NCBI GenBank assembly: GCA_965267185.1
Contig: OZ253937.1
Span: forward strand, 1,364,001-1,428,000
DNA: 64,000 nucleotides
Source of the DNA: G965267185 sp965267185
GTDB taxonomy: Bacteria; Pseudomonadota; Alphaproteobacteria; UBA6615
Direction of reading: 5' to 3'
Shown here piece by piece: positions 41,299-49,348 of the stretch (its first letter is position 1; every line of letters starts with the position of its first letter). The notes under the pieces were generated by a model that was not told where the DNA came from, did not search any database, and was given only the letters and a program-made list of their open reading frames with translations. The position numbers were made by a program, and so were the translations under genes.

Positions 41299-42603
41299 TC
41301 AGTTGAACATGGTGTTGGGCAGCAACAACGCGATGTCCGGGAACAGCACCAGGATGAACAACGCCAGTCCCATGGCGAGCCAGAACGGGAAGATTCCCTT
41401 GAAGATATCGTTCATCGGCACGTCTTCGGCGATGCTTTTCACCACGAACACGTTGACGCCGACCGGCGGGCTGATAAGCCCCATCTCCAGAACGATCACC
41501 ATCAAGACGCCGTACCACACCATGTCGATGCCAAACGAACGCAGCACTGGCTCGAGCAGCGGCAGGGTCAAAACCAAGATGGCGAAGCCTTCCAGGAACG
41601 TGCCGAGCAGCACGAGGAACACCAGCACCAACGCCAACAAGCCGAACTTGCCGAGGTTGAGGCTATTGAGGAGTTCGAGCAGCGCGTCGGGAATGCCCGA
41701 CAGCGCTATGAACGGCGTAAAGACGAAAGCGCCGATCAAGATGAGGAACGTCGTTGCAGTCGAGCGCAGGGTGTTGCGTACGGCGTCGGCGAAATTCGAC
41801 CAGTTCAAGGAGCGCCGATAAAGCGCGAAAACGAAGGCCAAGATGCACCCGATACCGGCGGCTTCAGTCGCTGAATAAACGCCGAGATAAATGCCGCCAA
41901 CTGTGGCGACGATGATGATCGTGATCGGCAACGCCTGAACCAAGGCCGCAAACCGGTCGGCGTAGCTCATGCGCGTTTCGGCCGGCGGGCCGAGTTCCGG
42001 CTTCACAACCGTCATCAAATAGATCGTCAGGACGAACAGCGACGCGAGCATGATGCCGGGCAGCACGCCCGCCATGAACAACCGCCCGATCGATTCCTCG
42101 GTCAAAATAGCGTAGACGACAAAGCCGGCGGACGGCGGAATGAGGATACCCAAGGTACCACCAGCAGCAATCGCGCCGGTCGCCATCTTGTTGGAATACT
42201 TGTAACGCTGCATTTCCGGCAGCGCGACACGGCCCATGGTGACCGCCGAGGCCAGCGAGGAGCCCGACAGCGCCGAGAAACCAGCACAGCCGATGATCGT
42301 CGAAGACGCCAGACCGCCCCGGTAGTGCCCCACCCAGGCGTAAGCCGCATCGTAGAGGTCGCGGCTCATCCGCGAGACCCCTGCTAAGTTACCCATCAGG
42401 ACAAACAGCGGCAGAATGACGAGCGCTTCGATGGTCGTGGTCTCGAACGCATGCCCGGCCAACGAGGGAATGGCGCCGCGTGGGCTAATCGCAAAATGGC
42501 CGGCAAAGCCCACGAGCATCATCGAGGTCGCCACCGGCATGCGCAGCGCCAGCAGCACCAGGAGGACAGCCAGCCCGATGAGTCCAATTTCTATGTTCGA
42601 CAT
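41299..42603 (-). CDS. TRAP transporter large permease (DctM)
   Basis: A 434-residue protein with about twelve membrane segments and DctM family motifs: LAGVSRMSRDLYDAAYAWVG then GGTLGILIPPSAGFVVYAILTEESIGRLF, and near the end GLISPPVGVNVFVVKSIA. It is the ion-motive-force-driven translocation subunit. It starts five bases after the DctQ stop and belongs with the DctP gene upstream. It is last of the transporter genes, before the TPP enzyme, and the set is adjacent to the GntR and reductive dehalogenase genes. Confidence 0.94.
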   Translation of the reverse strand: MSNIEIGLIGLAVLLVLLALRMPVATSMMLVGFAGHFAISPRGAIPSLAGHAFETTTIEALVILPLFVLMGNLAGVSRMSRDLYDAAYAWVGHYRGGLASSTIIGCAGFSALSGSSLASAVTMGRVALPEMQRYKYSNKMATGAIAAGGTLGILIPPSAGFVVYAILTEESIGRLFMAGVLPGIMLASLFVLTIYLMTVVKPELGPPAETRMSYADRFAALVQALPITIIIVATVGGIYLGVYSATEAAGIGCILAFVFALYRRSLNWSNFADAVRNTLRSTATTFLILIGAFVFTPFIALSGIPDALLELLNSLNLGKFGLLALVLVFLVLLGTFLEGFAILVLTLPLLEPVLRSFGIDMVWYGVLMVIVLEMGLISPPVGVNVFVVKSIAEDVPMNDIFKGIFPFWLAMGLALFILVLFPDIALLLPNTMFN

Positions 42604-42608
42604 GAGCG

Positions 42609-43142
42609 CTAGTTAACTTTCTCGCTGGGATCGACGTCGCTGGAAAAATGGATGAGACCGACCACCAACTCGACAAACAAAACGACGCCGTAAGCGCTCA
42701 GCCCGAACGCCAGAAAATAATAAAAGGGCTCATGGGGTATCGCTAAGCTCGACGTTAGAAACCCGCAAAGAATGCCGCACAAACCGTTTTTGATGAGCGC
42801 ATAAACGGACACCGCAATGATGCCGATACCGAGGACACGCACTAACAAATCGGTCCACCGGGTCAACTTCCGGCCGCCCAACATACCGAGCACATCGACC
42901 GCGACATGCGCCCCGACGCGCCCACCATAGGCCAGAGAGCAGGCCACGGTGACCGATAGAGTAAGGCCCAATATGTCGCCCAACCCGTTGATCGGATCGT
43001 TGACGATATAGCGGAAAAAAACGCCGACGCCGGTCATCACCACCAGCGCCACCATAGTGACGCTGCCGATGCGCGCCAGCCACCCGACCGCGCGGTCCAC
43101 TGTTGTGAGAGCGCGGTCGGGCAGTTGTTGCTGTTCGGACAC
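42609..43142 (-). CDS. TRAP transporter small permease (DctQ)
   Basis: A 177-residue membrane protein with four hydrophobic segments, the first near residue 23 (IGSVTMVALVVMTGVGVFFRYI). The DctQ hallmark FRYIVNDPINGLGDI is followed by an aromatic-rich FYYFLAFGLSAYGV segment. It stabilises the DctM subunit and connects it to the binding protein. It lies between the DctP and DctM genes, 26 bp after the former and five bases before the latter. Confidence 0.92.
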   Translation of the reverse strand: MSEQQQLPDRALTTVDRAVGWLARIGSVTMVALVVMTGVGVFFRYIVNDPINGLGDILGLTLSVTVACSLAYGGRVGAHVAVDVLGMLGGRKLTRWTDLLVRVLGIGIIAVSVYALIKNGLCGILCGFLTSSLAIPHEPFYYFLAFGLSAYGVVLFVELVVGLIHFSSDVDPSEKVN

Positions 43143-43168
43143 GTGTATCTAACCCGGATTTAGTCGCG

Positions 43169-44203
43169 TCAGTTGGTCTTGGAGTTCATCTTGGCGACGA
43201 AATCCCGGCCAGTGATGTCGATCTTCGACGATGACGACGATACGTCGATCTTGGCGTCGAGGAACTTTTCGACTTCCGGCTGCATGGCAGCTTGCCAACG
43301 GTCTTTCTCGGCATCGCTCAACGCGATGGCCTCAACGCCGTTGTCTATCGCAAATTTCAGGCCGCCAGTACCGACTCGATCGTAACCACGACCGCCAAGG
43401 AGGCTGAGGCCACGGCCGGACGCCTCATTGATCCAGCCCTGCTGCTGCGGCGTCAGGCTGTCGAACTTCTGCTGGTTCATCAGAATGTAGATGGCCGACA
43501 TGGACGGCGGCAGGTTCGTCATCACAAACTTCGACGGCTCGTGCAGCTTGAACGAGCGGATGGCCGACGCGCCGATATGAACACCGTCGATCACGCCGTT
43601 GGTGAAGTTCTGATGCACGACGGTTACACCGGAGGCGACAGAAACCGCACCCAGCTCATTGACGTACGCCTCGTCCTGTTTCGACGTAACGCGAATTTTC
43701 AAGCCCTTAAGGTCGTCGAGGCTGCGAATGGGCTTCTGGGTCAGCAGAATTTTCGGGTCTACCGCCCACAACGCAATAACTTTGGCGTCGTATTCGGTCT
43801 TCACCACGTCCATGGCGTTCCAAAGCTTGTTGGTGGCGTCTTCCGCACTCTGCGTGACACCCGGAATCGTCACGACGTTGCTGAAGGGGAATTTGGGGCC
43901 CAGGTAGCCGGGCAGGCTAAACGCCAAATCGGATACGCCTTGGAGCAATGCGCCGTACTGCGGCGGGCCACCCTTAACCAGCGAACCGCCGAAATGCACT
44001 TTCACGGTCAGTTCACCGCCGCTCAGCTCGGCCAATTTCTCCTGAAACGGCACAACCACGGCTTTGACCATGGGATGGCGTTGTCCGATGAAATAGGAAA
44101 GTTGAAGCTCCTCGGCCGCAAAAGCGCCCTCAGACATGCTCAAGCCAGAAACAAGAGCCGCCGCCGCGACCACGCCGCGAGCGAATGTTTTGTGTTTGGT
44201 CAT
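43169..44203 (-). CDS. TRAP transporter solute-binding protein (DctP)
   Basis: The 344 residues start with a signal peptide (about 1-29, ending EGAFAA). DctP family features follow: LQLSYFIGQRHPMVKAVVVPF, the GGSLVKGGPPQYGALLQGVSD segment, and the conserved carboxylate-binding arginine in LKGLKIRVTSKQ near residue 172. It binds a carboxylate in the periplasm. The promoter faces the GntR gene across 322 bp containing TGCATACAA boxes. Adjacency to a reductive dehalogenase suggests a halogenated aromatic or organic acid as ligand, which is inference. Confidence 0.93.
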   Translation of the reverse strand: MTKHKTFARGVVAAAALVSGLSMSEGAFAAEELQLSYFIGQRHPMVKAVVVPFQEKLAELSGGELTVKVHFGGSLVKGGPPQYGALLQGVSDLAFSLPGYLGPKFPFSNVVTIPGVTQSAEDATNKLWNAMDVVKTEYDAKVIALWAVDPKILLTQKPIRSLDDLKGLKIRVTSKQDEAYVNELGAVSVASGVTVVHQNFTNGVIDGVHIGASAIRSFKLHEPSKFVMTNLPPSMSAIYILMNQQKFDSLTPQQQGWINEASGRGLSLLGGRGYDRVGTGGLKFAIDNGVEAIALSDAEKDRWQAAMQPEVEKFLDAKIDVSSSSSKIDITGRDFVAKMNSKTN

Positions 44204-44354
44204 TCGAGTCCTCCCAATTTGTAACCGTGCCTTGGAGTGTAGTTTTCTCCGCCGCGCGGCGCCCCATCAATGAGAATCAGTCTCAACGAGGGTGCAAGAA
44301 TGTTCAAGTCGCTTTTTCGCGATCTTTGCCCGTTGGTGATAGTCGGAACCTAAT

Positions 44355-44509
44355 TGCATACAAAATATCTCGGAGTAAACATAATCCGTCAAGCTAGATC
44401 GCAAATTTAGTCAAAATATGTTGATTTACAGGTGTGCGAGCCGGTGGGAACGCCGATAGTTTCGATTGCGTATTCATATTGTATGCAATATTCTCAGTTC
44501 TGCATACAA
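44355..44509. promoter_or_regulatory. repeated TGCATACAA boxes, probable GntR operators
   Basis: Within the 322-bp divergent region between DctP and GntR (44204-44525), the nonamer TGCATACAA occurs at 44355-44363 and 44501-44509. Its inverse TTGTATGCA is at 44479-44487, so the last two face each other 17 bp before the GntR ATG. The spacing suits dimeric GntR/FadR-type binding at both promoters. The rest of the region is AT-rich and has no gene. Confidence 0.6.
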
Positions 44510-44525
44510 AGTATGGGAACACATT

Positions 44526-45245
44526 ATGGGAAATCAGCAAGCGCGAACGACGGCGCGGCTGCGCGAGATGATCTTGAACGGCAACTACGCGCCGGGCGAA
44601 CGCATCACGGAAAGTGCGTTAGCAACCGCTCTCGGCGTCTCCCGCACCCCAGTCCGGGTCGCGCTGAGCCTGCTCGAAATCGAGGGGCTGGTGTCGAGCA
44701 GCCCCAACCGCGGGTTCAGAGTCGAAGCCTACAGCATCAACGACATCAGCGACGCCATCGATGTTCGCGGCACGCTCGAAGGCATGGCCGCCCGGCTGGT
44801 GGCGGAACACGGATTGCCGCGGCGCACGGCAGTGGAGCTGCGCCGCTGTATCGAGATCGGCGACAAAATCATCGAGGGGAAGTCGACGACGGCTGAAGCC
44901 GCCGGCGATTATGGCGAAATGAACGAGCGTTTCCATCGCGCCATCGTCGAGGCGGCAGGCAACAAGGCACTCGAAACCGGACTAGACCTGGCGCATAAGC
45001 TGCCGTTCGTCGCGCCGCTGGTCGTCGCCATCCACGATTCGATCGACGCCAAGCGGCAGATGATATTGGCGCAAACGCAACATCATCTAATCCTTGAGGC
45101 ACTGGAAAATGGGGAAGGCACGCGCGCCGAAGCGCTGATGCGCGAACATGCCAATGTCTCCAAGCAGGCGATGAACATGATCGGCGCTTCTATCGAATCC
45201 GGCGAGCATCCAACGCCGCCGTCGCTAAGGATTGTCACCGCTTAA
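44526..45245 (+). CDS. GntR-family transcriptional regulator (FCD type)
   Basis: I choose ATG 44526 (MGNQQARTT); upstream in-frame residues read through the operator boxes. The 239-residue protein has a GntR winged helix (LREMILNGNYAPGERITE then LATALGVSRTPVRVALSLLEIEGLV) and a helical FCD ligand domain (IDVRGTLEGMAARLVAEHG then NERFHRAIVEAAGN). FCD regulators usually sense organic acids. Its placement between the TRAP genes and the reductive dehalogenase, with shared operator-like boxes, suggests that it senses the imported compound or its product. Confidence 0.92.
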   Translation: MGNQQARTTARLREMILNGNYAPGERITESALATALGVSRTPVRVALSLLEIEGLVSSSPNRGFRVEAYSINDISDAIDVRGTLEGMAARLVAEHGLPRRTAVELRRCIEIGDKIIEGKSTTAEAAGDYGEMNERFHRAIVEAAGNKALETGLDLAHKLPFVAPLVVAIHDSIDAKRQMILAQTQHHLILEALENGEGTRAEALMREHANVSKQAMNMIGASIESGEHPTPPSLRIVTA

Positions 45246-45293
45246 CAGGTTTGGGTAAGGGCGCGTTTGGCGCCCGATATGGGGAGCCTCAAC

Positions 45294-47498
45294 ATGCTGG
45301 TCTATTCACGGTCGAAGAACCGGTCTTATTCTCTCGGGCCATTTCCGCTCGAAACACTGGCGCGCGACGATTCCGTTCGCGAGGTGGAGGCAAACCGGCC
45401 GAGAGTCTCGGCGCCCGCCGAAAGGGTGCCCGCTGGGCTGCTCGCCGAAAGCGCGCGCGACTATCGCGAACTCTACGCCAAATTTATCGAAGACAAGCCG
45501 GCGCCGGAACTCGCGCCCGGCACCGACGACCCGGCCCGTTGTACCGTCGACGTCAAAGGCGCCTGTTATTTCATGAATGCCAGCCAGGTCGGCATTTGCG
45601 ATATCCCCGATAGCGCATGGCTCGAGGGCGCCTCGCCCGACGATCATGGAAAGGCGGTCGTGATCATGGTCGAGCATGGCCGGGTACCGACCGACCAGCC
45701 GATTGCCGCAGGCTGGATCGCCCCGGCCGTTGAGGAAACGGCGGACATGAGGGCGGCCGAAATCGCTACAACGCTGGCCCGCCACATCCGCAAGATGGGC
45801 TACACCGCGCGTGCCGATATCGCCGGTCACCGGAAACTGGACGCCGGCCGGCTCGCAGTCATCGCCGGCCTCGCCGTGCGCCAAGGCGATCGTTTGGTAA
45901 ACCCCTATGTCGAGACGTTTTCGCTCGCTGTTGTGTCGACCGACTACGAACTCGACGTCGACCGGCCGCTCGCCACCAGCGCTCTAAAGGCAAAAGGCCT
46001 GCGCTACTGGCTGGGCGTGAACGGCGCTCAATCGGGGCGCGAACGCAACCGGCGCGCCAAGCGGCGCTCTTACGACAGCCGCTACCCGATGGAAACCGTC
46101 AAGCGTATCGACCGGCCGACGACCCTCATCCTCGACGACGAGGTGCCGCGCGTGCCGAAACGCGCCGCCTTCTTCGAACGCGCTCTTCAGGGTGACCTAG
46201 GCGCGAAGGCGCAGCGCGAACGCAGCCGCTTCGCCACCAAACATCCCCTCTCGCTGTCGATGACCCATGGCGTGCGCGGCATGGTGCCGATGCAGGATGG
46301 CCAGGTGAACGAACAAGCCGATACGTCGCAATTTTCCGACCCGGCGGAGAACACGAAGGCGCTTAAGGCCCTGTCCTACTTCCTCGGTGCGGATCTGACC
46401 GGTATCTGCGAGATCCCGCGCTACGCTTGGTATTCCCACAAAGAGGACGGCACGCCGATCGAGATGCGCCACCGCTACGCCGTGGTGATGCTGATCGACC
46501 AGGAATTCGACACCATGGAGGGTGCCAGCGGCGACGATTGGATCTCCGGCACCCAGTCGATGCGCGGTTACCTGCGCGGCGCGGAGATCGCCGGCGTGAT
46601 GGCCGACCTGCTGCGCAAGTCTGGATTCTCGTCGCGCTCGCAGACCAACGCCGATAGCGACGTGTTGCAGATTCCCCTGGTCCTGTGGGCAGGCCTGGGA
46701 GAGCTCAGCCGGATTGGCGAACTGGTGCTCAATCCGTTCGTCGGGCCGCGCTTCAAATCGGTGGTGGTGACCACGAATATTCCGCTGGAAGTCGACAAGC
46801 CGATCGATTTCGGCCTGCAGACCTTCTGCCAAGGCTGTCTGAAATGCGCCCGCGAGTGTCCCTGCGATTCCATTCCCTTCGGCGACAAGGTGATGTTCAA
46901 CGGCTACGAAATCTGGAAGCCGGATGTCGAACGCTGCGCCCGCTACCGGGTGACCAACCCCCACGGCTCGGCCTGCGGGCGGTGTATGAAAACCTGCCCG
47001 ATCAACAAGGTGGTCGACGCCGACGGCCCTCTCCTCACCCGCGCGGCAAGCTGGATGGGGGTCAACGCCATGTTCCTGAAGCCGTTGATGGTGCCCATTG
47101 CCGCCTGGGCCGACGACGCCCTCGGTAACGGCAAGCGCAACCCGGCGAAAAAATGGTGGTTCGATCATGAAGTGGTTGGCGATGTCACGGTCACCCCCAA
47201 GGGCGTCAACCAGCGCGATATCGACGCCAGCCGCAAGGTCGATCCAGCCAAGCACGCGAAAACGGTCGCCTACTACCACGCCAACATGATGCCGCCGCCG
47301 GATACGCCGGAGCCCGTGCCGGTCAACCGCAAAGAAGCCATCAAGGCGGCCGAACTATTGGAAACCCCGGACGAGGCTCGGGCGCGCGCCGCCGCGGGCA
47401 AGCCAGCGCCGGCGCACTACACCCCAACACCGCCGGTTGGCGCGACGGACGTGGCCAAAAATTTGGTCGAAAGCCCCTACGCGGCCTTCAAAGACTAA
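45294..47498 (+). CDS. soluble-type cobalamin-dependent reductive dehalogenase
   Basis: ATG 45294 follows GGGGAG by eight bases; TTG 45267 and ATG 45279 are alternatives. The 734 residues contain two related halves, each with a CYFM/YFLGA-x-G-IC-IP block (near residues 95 and 365), as in large aerobic-type reductive dehalogenases such as those of Nitratireductor and Comamonas. Near the C terminus are two 4Fe-4S sites: CQGCLKCARECP (residues 512-522) and C-x12-CGRCMKTCP (548-568). No Tat signal or membrane-anchor partner (RdhB) is present, so it is probably cytoplasmic and catabolic. It lies 48 bp after the GntR gene. The cobalamin-site residues cannot be verified by eye. Epoxyqueuosine reductase is an alternative Fe-S/cobalamin family, but it is much shorter. 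Confidence 0.88.
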   Translation: MLVYSRSKNRSYSLGPFPLETLARDDSVREVEANRPRVSAPAERVPAGLLAESARDYRELYAKFIEDKPAPELAPGTDDPARCTVDVKGACYFMNASQVGICDIPDSAWLEGASPDDHGKAVVIMVEHGRVPTDQPIAAGWIAPAVEETADMRAAEIATTLARHIRKMGYTARADIAGHRKLDAGRLAVIAGLAVRQGDRLVNPYVETFSLAVVSTDYELDVDRPLATSALKAKGLRYWLGVNGAQSGRERNRRAKRRSYDSRYPMETVKRIDRPTTLILDDEVPRVPKRAAFFERALQGDLGAKAQRERSRFATKHPLSLSMTHGVRGMVPMQDGQVNEQADTSQFSDPAENTKALKALSYFLGADLTGICEIPRYAWYSHKEDGTPIEMRHRYAVVMLIDQEFDTMEGASGDDWISGTQSMRGYLRGAEIAGVMADLLRKSGFSSRSQTNADSDVLQIPLVLWAGLGELSRIGELVLNPFVGPRFKSVVVTTNIPLEVDKPIDFGLQTFCQGCLKCARECPCDSIPFGDKVMFNGYEIWKPDVERCARYRVTNPHGSACGRCMKTCPINKVVDADGPLLTRAASWMGVNAMFLKPLMVPIAAWADDALGNGKRNPAKKWWFDHEVVGDVTVTPKGVNQRDIDASRKVDPAKHAKTVAYYHANMMPPPDTPEPVPVNRKEAIKAAELLETPDEARARAAAGKPAPAHYTPTPPVGATDVAKNLVESPYAAFKD

Positions 47499-47520
47499 AC
47501 GGCGCCCCGCCCGATCTCCG

Positions 47521-49347
47521 CTACGAAATTTCGGCCTTGGCGCGCGCAATCAACGCCGCCATGTTCGCCACCGTGCCACTGTCGCCGCCCAGGCAAGCGC
47601 TCTCCAGCTCAACGCCGAATACCGCGCGCACCGACGCCACCAGCTCGGCCGCAATGGCGTCGGTGCCGCCAAGCTCCACGAAACGGTCGTCCCGGCCTAT
47701 GGTGTCGACGCCTAACGCGGACTTCCAGAGCGCGGTCAGCGGAACCTCCAGCAATGGAACATTGGGATCTGCACGTACCGCAGCGGATGCGCTGCCGGCC
47801 TGGGTTTCTTTTTCGTTGCGCTTCGCCAGCTCTTCCGCCAAGAGCGCGCGCTGCGGCTTTCCTCCTGCGCCCTTCGGAATCTTTGTGACCGCGTATATTT
47901 GCCGCGGCACTTTACCTCGGTTTAGCCGGTCGAGGGCGTAGCTCGTAAGCTCCTGCCGCGACGCGGTGCCTTGGTCCTCTTTGAAGATGACGGCAGCGGC
48001 AACGATTTCCCCCAACGACTCGTGGGGCTCGCCGAAAACAGCGATATCCTCGATGTTGGGATGCGCCGATAACACCTGCTCGACCTCCCACGGGCTGATC
48101 TTTTCAGAACCCCGGTTGATTATCTCCTTCTTGCGGCCGACCAGAGTTAGAAAGCCGTCTGCATCGAAGAAGCCCAAATCGCCGGTGCGGAACCAGCCAT
48201 CCATAAAGGATTCCGCCTCAGCGGCAGGACTATCGAGATAGCCCGTCGCGACACCGGGACCACGCACGACGATTTCGCCCGGTTGTCCCATCGGCACGTC
48301 CCCACCCTGGTCATCGATCACCCTGATTTCATCGATAACCTGTTGGCCGACGGTGCCCGCTTTTCGCTGTTTGGGCGGCAACGGCAAACACGCGACCCAG
48401 CCCGTTTCGGTCATACCGTAGGCGCTGATCAACGGCGCATCGAACAGCGCCTCAAATTTTGCCGCGTCATCCAGAGGAAACTGCATGCCCCCGGTTTGAA
48501 AGAAGGAAAACGAGGCGTTCCGAACAACGTCCTCGTATTGGGCGGCCTGCTGCAACACGGCGCGATAGAACGTGTAGACCGCCGTGTACCAGGTGGGTTT
48601 GAATCTATCGACACAGGAGAAAAATGCCTCCGGCTCGGTGCCCGAAGCGATGATCGAGCTGCCGCCGGAATAGAGCGGCACCATCAGTCCATCGTTGATA
48701 CCTTGCGCAAGGTATAACGGCATCACGTTCAGACACCGGTCGGCCGAGCCGAGACCGAGCCACCTTGCTTTGCGGTCGTAGTTGAACGCCTGTGCTGCTT
48801 GGGTCCGCGGCACAATCTTGCGTCCGGTGGTGCCCGACGTCGCCAACAACAAGGCCCAGCCTTCAGGATCGAGTTCGGTGTTGGGAGGCGGATCGCTCGT
48901 GTGCACGTCATCGAAATGAATCGCGATATCGCTATCGCTTCGCACGAATTCGATCAGCGGCAGCCCGAGCGCCGTACCCGCGCTTTTCGCCGATACGGAT
49001 TCGCCCGTGCAGCACAACACGGCGTCGGCGCGCAGTGCCTGCAGGTGCGACGTCACTTCCGCAACCGGTCTGGCCGGATCGATGGGAATGGCAGCTGCGC
49101 CATGAAACAACAGCCCCACCAGGCACAATGCAAGGCTTGGCCGGTCTTCGATGCACAGCGCGACGCGGTGGCTGGGCGTTATCCCGTTTGCACCCAGCGC
49201 CAACCGGACATGATCAGCTTGCCCAACAAGGGCCGCGTAGCTTAACGGCGCGCGACCCTCGGCAAGCAAAGCAATATGGTCGGGTTGCTGCTCGGCCCAA
49301 CAGGCGATGGTTTCCGCCGTAAGCGGTACGGTTTGTGGGCGATCCAT
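47521..49347 (-). CDS. adenylate-forming ligase with a C-terminal carrier-like domain
   Basis: Residues 1-500 are an ANL adenylation domain: LLATSGTTGRKIVPRTQAA near 166, YGMTETGWVACLP near 310, GWFRTGDLGFFDADG near 385 and the C-terminal lysine in PKGAGGKPQRAL near 488. Residues about 530-600 look like a phosphopantetheine carrier domain, but the attachment motif reads ELGGTDAIAAE where ELGGDSLxA is expected, so the serine appears to be missing. It activates an acyl or amino-acid substrate as the AMP ester. It is followed on the same strand by nothing nearby, and its upstream neighbour, one base away, is a carrier-acyltransferase fusion that probably receives the product. Confidence 0.87.
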   Translation of the reverse strand: MDRPQTVPLTAETIACWAEQQPDHIALLAEGRAPLSYAALVGQADHVRLALGANGITPSHRVALCIEDRPSLALCLVGLLFHGAAAIPIDPARPVAEVTSHLQALRADAVLCCTGESVSAKSAGTALGLPLIEFVRSDSDIAIHFDDVHTSDPPPNTELDPEGWALLLATSGTTGRKIVPRTQAAQAFNYDRKARWLGLGSADRCLNVMPLYLAQGINDGLMVPLYSGGSSIIASGTEPEAFFSCVDRFKPTWYTAVYTFYRAVLQQAAQYEDVVRNASFSFFQTGGMQFPLDDAAKFEALFDAPLISAYGMTETGWVACLPLPPKQRKAGTVGQQVIDEIRVIDDQGGDVPMGQPGEIVVRGPGVATGYLDSPAAEAESFMDGWFRTGDLGFFDADGFLTLVGRKKEIINRGSEKISPWEVEQVLSAHPNIEDIAVFGEPHESLGEIVAAAVIFKEDQGTASRQELTSYALDRLNRGKVPRQIYAVTKIPKGAGGKPQRALLAEELAKRNEKETQAGSASAAVRADPNVPLLEVPLTALWKSALGVDTIGRDDRFVELGGTDAIAAELVASVRAVFGVELESACLGGDSGTVANMAALIARAKAEIS

Positions 49348-49348
49348 T

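Noticed and set aside
41204..41821. A 205-residue plus-strand frame over the DctM gene
   Set aside because: Ser/Thr/Asn-rich composition and full overlap with a clear DctM gene on the other strand.
44204..44525. A cobalamin riboswitch upstream of the dehalogenase or transporter
   Set aside because: I found no B12-box-like conserved core or extended stem-loop set here or before 45294; the region is explained by GntR-type boxes.
45294..47498. Epoxyqueuosine reductase (QueG) as identity of the Fe-S/cobalamin protein
   Set aside because: QueG proteins are around 350-380 residues and single-domain. This protein is 734 residues with two related halves typical of large reductive dehalogenases.
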